A stretch of 64,000 nt of DNA from Synergistaceae bacterium (GCA_017470485.1 JAFUYQ010000030.1:39663-103662); one strand, 5' to 3'; counted from the stretch's first letter, positions 45,215 through 53,794 are shown. The notes: a model not told the origin generated them from the letters alone. Translations and numbers: made by a program.

Positions 45215-46042
45215 TTATTTCTTGAACGGCGCGAGCAAATCCTCGTCCCAGCCCACCGGCCTGAAGAACCCTCCGTAGAGTTCCGACAAATGAGCTTTCA
45301 TAGTCTCGCTCTGGTAAGCCTTCACAATCTTGCTGTAGACCTCAAGTTTCGCAGGGTCTTCAAGGTCGGAAGTCCTAGCCGCGATTAAGTTCCAGTATTC
45401 CTTCTCCCTCGCCTGATCTGCAAAAACTGCATCGCTTGCCTTCAGGCCGTAATCAAGCGCGTAAGTGTCATTGATTACTCCGGCGGTAATGTCGGGAAGT
45501 GCTGAAGGTATCGTGTTTGCGGCAAGTTCCTGAATAGTTATCTTCTTGCTGTAGCTTGCGATGTCTTCTTTTGAGGGGTTGAAACCTGCTCCGTCTTTCA
45601 GCGTAATAAGCCCTGAAGTCGCGAGGACTTTTATTGCGCGTCCGCCGTTGGTGGGGTCGTTGGGGATAGCGATTACATCGCCGTCCTTGATTTCGTCAAG
45701 GGTCTTGATTTTTGTTGAGTACAAATTCAGAGGCACTACGAACGTGTTGGCAATGTTCGTGAGCTTATAGCCTCTGCTCTGCAGCTCATCGGCAAAGTAA
45801 ATCCTGTGCTGGAATCCGTTGAGGTCAATATCTCCGTCAGCTAATGCCCTGTTCGGCGTAACGTAATCGGTGAACTGTATAACCTCAAGATTAATGCCGT
45901 CTTTAGCGAGCATTTCCTTGACGGGCTGCCACATCTCATCGTAAACGCTCCCAGTAACTCCGAGCCTCACGGTTACATCGGCTGCTGCACTGAACGCTAA
46001 CGCCAGTACAAGTACGAACGACAGAATAAATTTTCTTGTCAT
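45215..46042 (-). CDS. metQ: Methionine ABC transporter substrate-binding protein (NlpA/MetQ family)
   Basis: 275 aa. Signal peptide (MTRKFILSFVLVLALAFSAA) without the usual lipobox cysteine, so it appears to be soluble or anchored otherwise, unlike typical MetQ lipoproteins. Family segments: LEVIQFTDYVTPNRALADGD, NGFQHRIYFADELQSRGYKL, AIPNDPTNGGRAIKVL. Third gene of metN-metI-metQ on the minus strand. D- or L-methionine is the expected ligand. Confidence 0.9.
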   Translation of the reverse strand: MTRKFILSFVLVLALAFSAAADVTVRLGVTGSVYDEMWQPVKEMLAKDGINLEVIQFTDYVTPNRALADGDIDLNGFQHRIYFADELQSRGYKLTNIANTFVVPLNLYSTKIKTLDEIKDGDVIAIPNDPTNGGRAIKVLATSGLITLKDGAGFNPSKEDIASYSKKITIQELAANTIPSALPDITAGVINDTYALDYGLKASDAVFADQAREKEYWNLIAARTSDLEDPAKLEVYSKIVKAYQSETMKAHLSELYGGFFRPVGWDEDLLAPFKK

Positions 46043-46109
46043 AACTGCAAACTTCCTTTCGTGAAATTTACTACATGGCAGAGTATTTTACACTAAAACG
46101 CCTACTCTG

Positions 46110-46778
46110 TCAGTGTGTGTTTTTCCGTGCGAAATATTCGCCGAGCCACTGAACAATACTTACTCCAGCAACAAGAACACCGACAACTACCCAAGTTATA
46201 TCCTGCATGTTCCTGTCATGGCCGTAACGTATCGCGAAGTCTCCTAATCCTCCTGCGCCCACAGCACCGGCCATAGCGGTCAATCCCAAGAGGCTTATTA
46301 TTGTTATTGTGATAGCGCGGATTATGGGTGCTAAACTCTCGCGGAGATAAACCCTGAATATTACTTCAAACGGGCTTGAACCCATCGACAATGCCGCCTC
46401 AACGAGTCCCTTTTCGGTCTGGGCTAATGCGCTCTCAACCTGCCTTGCAAAAAACGGAGTCGCTCCGAACACCAGAGGCACTATTACCCCCCGAACGTAA
46501 ATAGCTGTTCCCATGATAGCGCGCGAGAGGGGCATTAACGCCGTAAGAAGAATGATGAACGGTATTGAGCGGAAAAGGTTAATGATTTTGTCGAGAAGCT
46601 GATATACAGGACGGTTCTCCATGATTCCGCCGGGCTTAGTTACGGTAAGGATTATCCCGAAAATAAGACCTAACACGAAAATTATCGCCCCCGACCATAC
46701 CTCCATCAGCAGCGTATCGCCGCAGGCCTTCCAAAATTCGGGAAGACGCTTCATTAAGTTAGGCAGTAATTCTTGCAT
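46110..46778 (-). CDS. metI: Methionine ABC transporter permease
   Basis: 222 aa with five membrane segments, the MetI size. FRSIPFIILLTALMPLSRAI and the EAA loop EAALSMGSSPFEVIFRVYL are conserved. It overlaps the metN 3' end by 20 bp, indicating coupled translation. Confidence 0.94.
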   Translation of the reverse strand: MQELLPNLMKRLPEFWKACGDTLLMEVWSGAIIFVLGLIFGIILTVTKPGGIMENRPVYQLLDKIINLFRSIPFIILLTALMPLSRAIMGTAIYVRGVIVPLVFGATPFFARQVESALAQTEKGLVEAALSMGSSPFEVIFRVYLRESLAPIIRAITITIISLLGLTAMAGAVGAGGLGDFAIRYGHDRNMQDITWVVVGVLVAGVSIVQWLGEYFARKNTH

Positions 46779-47976
46779 CTTTAATCACCTCCACGCGGAT
46801 ATTTTTATCCCTGTAATACTTCAACGCCTTGTCGATTCTCTCGCTGCTGCCGCTGAAGATGACGACCGTTCCGCCTATCATTGCGCCGGCCACAATCTCA
46901 ACGTCAGCAAGAACAATATTAATCTCAATGTCGAAAGCCCTCGAAGCATACGAGATTAACGGCTCGGAAACGTCCGCATGAACGTAAACGAGTCTGGCCA
47001 TGACCTGACCCGGATTTACTTTTACGATGGGTGAATCGTCATTGATGAGTGTTTCGATTTTCGAGAGGTTGGAAGTTGTGCGGACGAAGTTTCGGGTAAC
47101 GGGGTGCTGAGGCGATGAGAATATCTCGAAGACATCGCCGGTCTCAATGATTCTTCCTGCGTCCATGACGGCAGCTTTACGGCAGATATTTTTAACGACC
47201 TCCATTTCGTGAGTAATGACTACGATTGTGAGACCTAATTTTTTATTGAGGTCTTTGAGGAGCTGAAGTATTGAGCCTGTAGTCTGGGGGTCTAACGCGC
47301 TTGTAGCCTCATCGCAGAGCAGTATAGTCGGGTCATTTGCTAGGGCGCGCGCGATAGCGACTCTTTGTTTCTGACCGCCTGAGAGTTCGGAAGGGTAAGC
47401 GTTTTCCTTGTCGGGAATATCAACGAGTGCCAGAAGTTCGCTGACCTTTTTGTGAATCTGCTCGCGTGTCATGTTACGGAGTGGGTAAGCGACATTCTGA
47501 AGGACAGTCCTAGAGGGCATGAGGTTAAACTGCTGGAATATCATTCCGATTTTAGTGCGTGCCTTATAGAGTTCTCTGGGCTTAAGGGTCATCATCTCCA
47601 CGCCGTCAATTTTGACGCTGCCGGAGTCGGGGCGTTCAAGGAGATTTATACAGCGGACGAGGGTAGATTTTCCTGCGCCTGAGAAGCCTATTATTCCGAA
47701 GATGTCGCCGTCATTGATTGTGAGTGAGACATCATTGACAGCGTGAATGGATTTGTCTTTTTGACATACTCCCCGCGACTGAAGTCGGGGGATTCTGGTA
47801 TCTTCAAACTTGCCTGATTCCTCAGGTCTTACTAGTTCTCCTCCAATAGTTGATGCCCCAACTATTTTTTTAGTATAGCATACTAACTGCTTATCCCAAT
47901 GTCTAAAGACAGGTGCTTGCGCCGAAGAATTTCGGTCAGAATGGAAACTTTTTACTATGTGTTCGAGTTCAATCAA
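46759..47976 (-). CDS. metN: Methionine ABC transporter ATP-binding protein carrying a 58-residue transposon-derived insert
   Basis: 405 aa, about 58 longer than usual MetN. The first 14 residues (MIELEHIVKSFHSD) and everything from KDKSIHAVNDVSLTINDGD onward are normal MetN: Walker A GFSGAGKST, Q-loop FQQFNLMPSRTVLQNV, signature LSGGQKQRVAIARAL, Walker B ILLCDEATSALDPQT, and the C-terminal regulatory domain. Between them lie 58 residues encoded by a mobile-element remnant (47761-47934). Removing the insert restores an uninterrupted 347-aa MetN. Starts at TTG with AGGAGG 12 nt upstream. The insert falls in a surface turn between the first two strands, so the protein may still work; not certain. 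Confidence 0.92.
   Translation of the reverse strand: MIELEHIVKSFHSDRNSSAQAPVFRHWDKQLVCYTKKIVGASTIGGELVRPEESGKFEDTRIPRLQSRGVCQKDKSIHAVNDVSLTINDGDIFGIIGFSGAGKSTLVRCINLLERPDSGSVKIDGVEMMTLKPRELYKARTKIGMIFQQFNLMPSRTVLQNVAYPLRNMTREQIHKKVSELLALVDIPDKENAYPSELSGGQKQRVAIARALANDPTILLCDEATSALDPQTTGSILQLLKDLNKKLGLTIVVITHEMEVVKNICRKAAVMDAGRIIETGDVFEIFSSPQHPVTRNFVRTTSNLSKIETLINDDSPIVKVNPGQVMARLVYVHADVSEPLISYASRAFDIEINIVLADVEIVAGAMIGGTVVIFSGSSERIDKALKYYRDKNIRVEVIKDARITA
47761..47934 (-). mobile_element. 174-bp non-autonomous IS200/IS605-family element inside metN
   Basis: Reading the minus strand, the left part begins with a hairpin (CCGAA-ATTC-TTCGG) and GCAAGC, then CATTGGGATAA. These match the left end of the tnpB element at 63.2 kb (34 of 48 ungapped positions, counted by hand). 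The right part encodes a TnpB-like C-terminus (DTRIPRLQSRGV), and its DNA forms the right-end hairpin CCCCGACTTCAGTCGCGGGG typical of IS605 ends and omega-RNA scaffolds. It follows TCTGAC, comparable to TTGAC before the other copy. Length is 58 codons with no stop. Boundaries are uncertain by about 1 nt. Confidence 0.85.
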
Positions 47977-48010
47977 TGAATATTAATTCCTCCTGTCTGA
48001 AATAGGCAAT

Positions 48011-48039
48011 ATTATAGTATAAAGAAAAAATTGTTCTAA
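48011..48039 (-). promoter_or_regulatory. Predicted promoter of metN-metI-metQ
   Basis: Minus strand TTAGAA (48034-48039) and TATAAT (48011-48016), spacer 17 bp. It is back to back with the marR promoter, 5 bp apart. I saw no SAM riboswitch in the short leader. Confidence 0.5.
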
Positions 48040-48044
48040 TTTAA

Positions 48045-48073
48045 TTTAGATATATAGCTTCCTATGTTATAAT
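48045..48073 (+). promoter_or_regulatory. Predicted promoter of marR
   Basis: TTTAGA (48045-48050) and TATAAT (48068-48073), spacer 17 bp, 26 bp before the ATG; GGAGG precedes the start codon. Confidence 0.6.
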
Positions 48074-48099
48074 TGCGGAAAATTTCATAGGAGGATTAA

Positions 48100-48528
48100 A
48101 TGCACAATCACGCTGATAAAATTGCAATCCTGATAAAAAAGTTAAGCCTTGAGATAGACAAACTCTCAAATCCAATACTTGAACCGCATGATTTAACGAA
48201 CTCGCAGTTCAAGATACTGAAGTTCCTTCTCGTAAGCCCCGAAAATTCCGTCCGTCAGGTCGATGTCGAAAGATATTTCTCAATGACTAATCCAACCGTA
48301 ACGGGACTCGTTCAAGTTCTGGAGAAGAAAGGCTTAATTGAGCGCAAAATTAACCCCGATGACAGCAGAAGCAAAATTCTTTGTCCGACTCAAAAAACTC
48401 TCACGATGAAAGATTTGCTCTATCGTCTCGGCGATGAGCTTGAGGGAAAACTTACAAGCGTTCTGACCCCTGATGAAAAGGATACACTCATGAATTTACT
48501 CAAGAAACTTCTTCATCATCATGGTTAG
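48100..48528 (+). CDS. MarR-family transcriptional regulator
   Basis: 142 aa. Winged helix-turn-helix core: FKILKFLLVSPENSVRQVDV, then the recognition helix MTNPTVTGLVQVLEKKGLIE and the wing RKINPDDSRSKIL. MarR proteins are dimeric repressors of oxidative, phenolic or drug responses. It begins the plus-strand redox/hydrolase cluster and its promoter abuts that of metN. Regulation of the following genes is inferred from position. Ends in a His-rich tail (LLHHHG). Confidence 0.92.
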   Translation: MHNHADKIAILIKKLSLEIDKLSNPILEPHDLTNSQFKILKFLLVSPENSVRQVDVERYFSMTNPTVTGLVQVLEKKGLIERKINPDDSRSKILCPTQKTLTMKDLLYRLGDELEGKLTSVLTPDEKDTLMNLLKKLLHHHG

Positions 48529-48590
48529 GAATAAGAATGGAGCGTCTCGTTCTGAGACTGGCCAGATAAAAATTATAGGAGGTAGTTAGC

Positions 48591-49229
48591 ATGAAAAAGC
48601 TAATACTTTTCGCGGTCTTATCGTTTTTCGTATCGTCAGCGTTCGCGTCTGACGGCAACATCAAACTTCCTGCCCCAGAAAAATCGGGCGGTATCGGTGT
48701 CCTCGACGCGCTTTCAGCCCGGCAGTCAGCCCGTGATTTCGTTGACGGGGAAATTACTTTGCAGCAGCTCTCCAATCTCTTGTGGGCTGCCGGCGGAGTG
48801 AACCGTGAGGACGGGAAACTAACCTACGCTACAGCGATGAACCTTCAGGACATGATTATATTCGTGTTCATGAAGTCAGGAACTTACCGCTACGAGCCTT
48901 CAGCGCACAGCTTGACGCTCATTGCTGAGGGCGACAACAGGGCATTAACAGGAGGACAGCCTTTTGTCGCTAAAGCTGCGGTCGATTTGCTCTACATTCA
49001 GGACACGGAGAAATGGCCGGAAAGCAGACGGGGTGATCCCGCAACGATACTCAACTGCGGATTTGCCCACGCAGGACTCTCAATGCAGAACGTTTATCTC
49101 TACGCCGCCTCGCAGGGCTGGGGTGCGCGCACAAGAATGAACTTCGACCGTGAGGGCCTCACTAAGCTGCTTGGCCTCACCGAGAAGCATAACTTCACTC
49201 TCATGCAGTGCGCAGGGCCGAAACCGTAA
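48591..49229 (+). CDS. Exported nitroreductase-family protein
   Basis: 212 aa. Residues 1-19 are a signal peptide (MKKLILFAVLSFFVSSAFA). The mature protein shows the FMN-binding start DALSARQSARDFVDGEITLQ (RxSxRxF pattern) and the C-terminal GLSMQNVYLYAASQGWGART segment of the nitroreductase/SagB fold. Export of a nitroreductase is unusual; flavin loading outside the cytoplasm would need explanation. It lies 62 bp after marR with GGAGG before the ATG. Confidence 0.85.
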   Translation: MKKLILFAVLSFFVSSAFASDGNIKLPAPEKSGGIGVLDALSARQSARDFVDGEITLQQLSNLLWAAGGVNREDGKLTYATAMNLQDMIIFVFMKSGTYRYEPSAHSLTLIAEGDNRALTGGQPFVAKAAVDLLYIQDTEKWPESRRGDPATILNCGFAHAGLSMQNVYLYAASQGWGARTRMNFDREGLTKLLGLTEKHNFTLMQCAGPKP

Positions 49230-49231
49230 GC

Positions 49232-50095
49232 ATGAAGACGATTATCATCACTGGCGGAAACTCAGGGCTTGGCCTTGAGACTGCCAAACTTACCGCTGAG
49301 AAGGGCGGAGATTTCTCGCTAATCCTCGCTTGCCGAAACATTGAAAAGGGTAATTCAGCGGCAGAGAAAATCAGAAATGAGACAGGCAATAACAATGTCA
49401 GTGCTATGCTTCTTGACCTTGCTTCTCTGAAGTCTGTGCGTGATTTTGCGTCAGGCATTAATGAACCAGTGTATGCCCTCGACAACAACGCCGGTATTGC
49501 CGGCTCATCATCTGGAGAAACTGTTGACGGTCTTGACGCGGTCTTTCAGTCGAATCACTTGGGGCATTTCCTTCTGACTAACCTTCTTCTGCCTAAGATG
49601 ACCGATGACGCTAGAATACTCAACATTTCCAGCGACATGCACAATCCTCCTTACGGGTCTTTAGTGTGGAACGGCACGGACGCAATCGCCCGTAATGCCG
49701 GACACTTAGGCAGCGCAAGATATTTCTACTCAAAACTGTGCAACCTTTACTTTACCTATGAGCTTGACAGGAGATTACGAGCCGAAGGCTCACACATTAC
49801 GTGCAACGCTCTCAATCCGGGCTTCATGCCTGCTACAAACCTTCAGGCAGGAGGGACATTGACGCAGGAACAGATTGACCATGTCAGGCGCACAATGCCG
49901 GAACGCTGCGGAGATTTGGAAGTTTCAGCAGCTGCAGCGGCGGAACTTCTGACCAGCGGGGAATTCTCAGGGGTAAGTGGAAAATACTTCAGCTTGGGTA
50001 CTAAGGCGGTAAGGTCTTCGGAGCTTTCGTACAGCGTTGAGAATGCCCGTGAGTTATGGGACACAAGCATGAAACTTTCAGAACTAAGGAGGTAA
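49232..50095 (+). CDS. Short-chain dehydrogenase/reductase (protochlorophyllide-reductase-like)
   Basis: 287 aa from ATG 49232, 2 bp after the previous stop. Cofactor motif TGGNSGLGLETA (residues 6-17), DNNAGIAG (NAG motif), and catalytic SARYFYSKLCNLY containing Tyr-x-x-x-Lys (YSKLC). Members reduce carbonyls or double bonds with NADPH. A decayed paralogue lies at 57508. Cytoplasmic; no signal peptide. Confidence 0.9.
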   Translation: MKTIIITGGNSGLGLETAKLTAEKGGDFSLILACRNIEKGNSAAEKIRNETGNNNVSAMLLDLASLKSVRDFASGINEPVYALDNNAGIAGSSSGETVDGLDAVFQSNHLGHFLLTNLLLPKMTDDARILNISSDMHNPPYGSLVWNGTDAIARNAGHLGSARYFYSKLCNLYFTYELDRRLRAEGSHITCNALNPGFMPATNLQAGGTLTQEQIDHVRRTMPERCGDLEVSAAAAAELLTSGEFSGVSGKYFSLGTKAVRSSELSYSVENARELWDTSMKLSELRR

Positions 50096-50100
50096 CAACT

Positions 50101-53100
50101 ATGAAGAAATTAACTGTAATCATTTCCGCAATGCTTTTGTCGTTGTCCGCAGTATCATTCGCCGCAGAAAATCCCTTCACCGTAAAATCCGGCCTCTACT
50201 TCAGCGAACAATGGGGCTTGTACATCGCCAACATCGTTGAAAAGGACGGCAAAATCTCAAACGTCATCATCGACCGCCTCGCCAACGGAAAAAGCAGCAA
50301 GGAACTTAAAGACAACTACGGCATTAAGCGTGTCAGCACCATAAATAAAGACTGGTGGGAGCAGGCCGCTTACTACGAACGCTGGGTAGCTGATAACGGA
50401 CTTGAAGCTGTGAAAACGGACGACAAAGGCCATGCGCTCAATCCCGATTTGATTTCGGGAGCGACTATCAATGTTGCTGAATTATCCGTAGCCGTTAAGA
50501 ATGCTCAGGACGGTAAGACAGAGGACAACGGCTACAGCATTAAAACGGAAACGTCATACAGCAATGAACAAGGGCTGAATATCACTAACATAATCATGAA
50601 GGACGGCGAAATCATCAATACCCTTGAAGTACAGACAGACAGCACAGTAAAAGCCATCAGTCAAGACGAAGCAACAGCAACCGTTAAGCAGGGGAAATTG
50701 CGCGGTGAAACTTCTGACGGCCTGCGGATATTCAGGGGCATACCATACGCGGAGCCGCCAATCGGACAATTACGCTGGCATTCACCAGTTCCGCCAAAAT
50801 CATGGAAAGGCGTTAGGGACGCGACAAATTTCGGGAATCGGTCATTCTCGGCACTCACTAACGACCAGCAGCAAGGTTCGCCAAGAAGTGAGGATTGCCT
50901 TTATCTCAATGTCTGGACACCAGCAAAAACACAATCCGAAAAACTTCCCGTAATGGTCTGGATACACGGCGGAGGTTTTCAGTTCGGCAGCGGTGAAGAA
51001 CCCGCATACGAAGGCTCAAATCTTGCGCGTAAAGGTATCGTTGTCGTAACGCTCAATTACAGGCTTGGAGTTATGGGCTTCTTTGCGCACCCCGAACTTG
51101 ACGGTGAAGGTGCTTCAGGAAATTACGGCCTTCAAGACCAGATTGCGGCGTTAAAGTGGGTAAAGGAGAATATCGCTTCATTCGGCGGAGACCCCGATAA
51201 CGTTACATTGTTCGGCGAGTCTGCTGGTGCTATGTCGATTGGTATACTCATGGCCTCACCGCTGGCGCATGGGCTGTTCCACAAGGCAATATGTGAGAGC
51301 GGAGCGTTATGGGACGGGTATGTCGGGCCTCTTGAGAGTTTCGAGGAAGCACATAGACGCGGCGAGAACTTCATGAATGCTATGGGCGCGAAATCAATCA
51401 ATGAACTTCGTGCTATGCCTGCTGAGAAACTGAACGATGCTGCACGATGGGACTTCTCGACTAATCCCATTGTTACGGCATTCTCACCCAATGTCGATAA
51501 TTACGTCCTCCATGATTTTCCCGGAGCTGTTTACGCAAGAAGTGAACAGATGAATATTCCTCTTCTTGCCGGCTGGCAGGAGGCAGAGTATTTCCCGTTC
51601 AAGGCACTTGCATTGCCGCATAATAATCCTGAAGAGTTTAGAACTGAGGCAGCAAAGATGTTCGGTGAGGACAGAATGCAGGAGTTCACGAGGCTCTATC
51701 CCATTGAGGACACGGAACATTCCGCGTTTGAGCTGACATCTGATTACACGATAAGCGAGCAGACGTTCTACATTCTCGAACGCCAGAGCAAACTTAATGT
51801 GCCTGTTTACGGCTATGAGTTCACATACACTTCACCTTACAGCCCGATAGCCTCGCACATCGTTGACATGCCGTTTGTCTTTGGGACGCTGACGAATCAA
51901 TACATCTTCGGCGGAAAATCAGCGCAACCCTCACAAACTGACCGTGATTTCTCCGAGATAATCATGTCTTACTGGACGAATTTCGCGAAGACAGGCAATC
52001 CTAACGCTGAAGGCTTACCGGCATGGCCGGATTACCGCGAAGGTCTGATTATGGATTTGGGGAATAAGGTTGAGGCGAGGAAGAACAACAAACTTGACCG
52101 CTTTAACTTCATCGGGAGCTTTAGGAATGATGGTGTCTTCCCGTTGAGGTGGCGCAAACCTAAGACCATAACGCTGACATATTCCGACCATGAGCCTTTG
52201 GGGAACATGCGGACGAGATTCCTTAACGATGTATTTTTCCCGGCAGTCGAACGGGAATCGAAAGGCCGCGTAAAGATTAATCCCGTCTGGAACGGCGAAA
52301 TCTGCATAAGCTATGAGAATTTGAACACGGTCAAAGACGGTTCACGCGCTCAAATCACCGTTGTAGTTCCCGAATACAGCATGAAGGAGCTTCCATTGCA
52401 CCAGCTCTTCAAGAGTTTTCCTACAGGCCCGTCAGGTCAGAAACAGGTTGAGTTTTTCCGCCGTGTATATGATGAAGTCCCCGAACTTTCTCATGAACTC
52501 GAAGCCCAGAACATTCACCCCATAATCATCGCTACCGGCTACCCTGCGGCGTTCTTCAGCCTAAAACCAATGAACGAATTGCGGGACATAAAGGGTCAGA
52601 ACTGGAGAAGCGCAAGTTTCTGGCACAAGGATTTTCTCGCAAACGCCGGAGCAACTCCCGTAACTATCCCGTGGGGTCAGGGAGTATATGACGCTCTCGA
52701 CAACGGAATACTTGACGGCCTCATCGTGAACATCGACAGCGGTTATGACCTCAAAGCACACAATGCAGCACCGAATATTCTTGTGTCAAAAAGATTGTGG
52801 CTCGGCCATGAGTACATCATCGCAATGAATAAATCTGTCTGGGACAGCCTCAGCTATGATGACAGAAAAGCCATTGAGAGAGCGGCAGAGAGTTCGTATA
52901 AAGTTCTTGGCGGAATTATGGACGAGCGTTTTACGTGGCAGCTTGAGACACTGAAAGCTGACGGCGCAGATTACAGGCTGCTGACTGATGATGAAGCTGA
53001 CTTCTGGGAACAAACTACAGGCTATGAGGCCATACAGGACAAATATATTGCTGAACATGACAACGCTGAAAATGTTATTGACGGCATAAGAAGGTTAATC

Positions 53101-53109
53101 AATGAGTAG
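50101..53109 (+). CDS. Exported fusion: FMN-binding-like region, carboxylesterase type B and TRAP DctP-like solute-binding domain
   Basis: 1002 aa from ATG 50101 (GGAGG upstream). Residues 1-22 are a signal peptide. Residues 25-135 resemble an FMN-binding domain with SGAT at 119-122, the motif whose Thr is covalently flavinylated in other proteins. Residues 145-180 look like the start of a second such repeat (SYSNEQGLNITNIIMKDGE). Residues about 190-700 are a type B carboxylesterase: HGGG oxyanion loop (289-292), FGESAG with Ser374, and ASHIVDMPFVFG with the likely catalytic His. Residues about 715-1002 resemble a DctP solute-binding protein (FPAVERESKGRVKINPVWNG, GAT-PVTIPWGQGVYDAL). No TRAP membrane subunits are nearby. 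I know of no family with this order. Confidence 0.85.
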   Translation: MKKLTVIISAMLLSLSAVSFAAENPFTVKSGLYFSEQWGLYIANIVEKDGKISNVIIDRLANGKSSKELKDNYGIKRVSTINKDWWEQAAYYERWVADNGLEAVKTDDKGHALNPDLISGATINVAELSVAVKNAQDGKTEDNGYSIKTETSYSNEQGLNITNIIMKDGEIINTLEVQTDSTVKAISQDEATATVKQGKLRGETSDGLRIFRGIPYAEPPIGQLRWHSPVPPKSWKGVRDATNFGNRSFSALTNDQQQGSPRSEDCLYLNVWTPAKTQSEKLPVMVWIHGGGFQFGSGEEPAYEGSNLARKGIVVVTLNYRLGVMGFFAHPELDGEGASGNYGLQDQIAALKWVKENIASFGGDPDNVTLFGESAGAMSIGILMASPLAHGLFHKAICESGALWDGYVGPLESFEEAHRRGENFMNAMGAKSINELRAMPAEKLNDAARWDFSTNPIVTAFSPNVDNYVLHDFPGAVYARSEQMNIPLLAGWQEAEYFPFKALALPHNNPEEFRTEAAKMFGEDRMQEFTRLYPIEDTEHSAFELTSDYTISEQTFYILERQSKLNVPVYGYEFTYTSPYSPIASHIVDMPFVFGTLTNQYIFGGKSAQPSQTDRDFSEIIMSYWTNFAKTGNPNAEGLPAWPDYREGLIMDLGNKVEARKNNKLDRFNFIGSFRNDGVFPLRWRKPKTITLTYSDHEPLGNMRTRFLNDVFFPAVERESKGRVKINPVWNGEICISYENLNTVKDGSRAQITVVVPEYSMKELPLHQLFKSFPTGPSGQKQVEFFRRVYDEVPELSHELEAQNIHPIIIATGYPAAFFSLKPMNELRDIKGQNWRSASFWHKDFLANAGATPVTIPWGQGVYDALDNGILDGLIVNIDSGYDLKAHNAAPNILVSKRLWLGHEYIIAMNKSVWDSLSYDDRKAIERAAESSYKVLGGIMDERFTWQLETLKADGADYRLLTDDEADFWEQTTGYEAIQDKYIAEHDNAENVIDGIRRLINE

Positions 53110-53203
53110 GGCATATGATTTTCTGAAAGACTACTACCTTCTCACGGTTGGCATGGATAATCCTTTGCTTACCGTCTTCTTCTTTCAGGAAATCATTCAG
53201 TAA
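53102..53203 (+). pseudogene. Fragment of a PPOX-family gene with an inverted segment
   Basis: A 33-codon ORF overlapping the previous stop begins MSRAYDFLKDYYLLTV, nearly the same as the start of the intact gene at 55263 (MSKAYDFLKECGFYYLLTV) with four codons deleted. Then homology ends. The 16-bp stretch at 53115-53130 recurs inverted at 53181-53196 with one mismatch, so the transcript could form a long hairpin. It looks like a truncated, rearranged duplicate. Confidence 0.7.
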
Positions 53204-53277
53204 CTATTTACATTATAATCCTCACGCATTATTATATCTGTAACACTAAACATGTATAAGTAAGGAGGACACTTGCC

Positions 53278-53781
53278 ATGAATACACAGGAAGCTATAAC
53301 TACAAGAAGATCAGTGAGGGGCTATACACCAGAGGAGCTTACTGAATCAGAGCTGAATACAATTCTGAATGCAGCCTATTCTTCCCCTATTGCCGGAGCA
53401 CGCTATAAGACAATGCACCTTACAGTTATCCAGAATAAAGATGTTCTGCAAAAAATCAGCAGCTTCTACAAGGCGGATATGCTTTTCGGGGCACCGGCTC
53501 TCATTATTGTTTCAGGACAGAAAGACTTTGATGATACTGCTCTGTTTGCGAATGCAGGCTGCATTATTGAGAATATACAGATTTCCGCATGGGATATAGG
53601 GCTTGGCAGCGTGTTCAACTGGGCAGCAGGAAAAATACTTCCTAAGAATGAAGTGCTTGTAATGGAGCTTGGCATTCCTGATGATTTCAAGCCGCTTTGT
53701 GGAGTGGTGATCGGGCATCCTGCAAAGGAAGTATCGAAAAGGGAACTGAAGGCTGTTCTGGAAACAAATTATATCAGGTAA
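53278..53781 (+). CDS. Nitroreductase family protein
   Basis: 167 aa, cytoplasmic. Starts with the FMN-phosphate-binding ITTRRSVRGYTPEELTESEL, then the mid-domain AGCIIENIQISAWDIGLGSV and C-terminal VVIGHPAKEVSKREL. Short members of this family reduce nitro groups, quinones or enones with NAD(P)H. GGAGG precedes the ATG. Part of the redox cluster. Confidence 0.92.
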   Translation: MNTQEAITTRRSVRGYTPEELTESELNTILNAAYSSPIAGARYKTMHLTVIQNKDVLQKISSFYKADMLFGAPALIIVSGQKDFDDTALFANAGCIIENIQISAWDIGLGSVFNWAAGKILPKNEVLVMELGIPDDFKPLCGVVIGHPAKEVSKRELKAVLETNYIR

Positions 53782-53794
53782 GGAATATACGTAT

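Noticed and set aside
47977..48099. Possible SAM riboswitch upstream of metN
   Set aside because: The leader between promoter and start is only a few dozen bases and shows no S-box helices.
50101..53109. Complete TRAP transporter in the redox cluster
   Set aside because: Only the DctP-like domain of the fusion is present; no DctQ or DctM membrane protein is encoded nearby.
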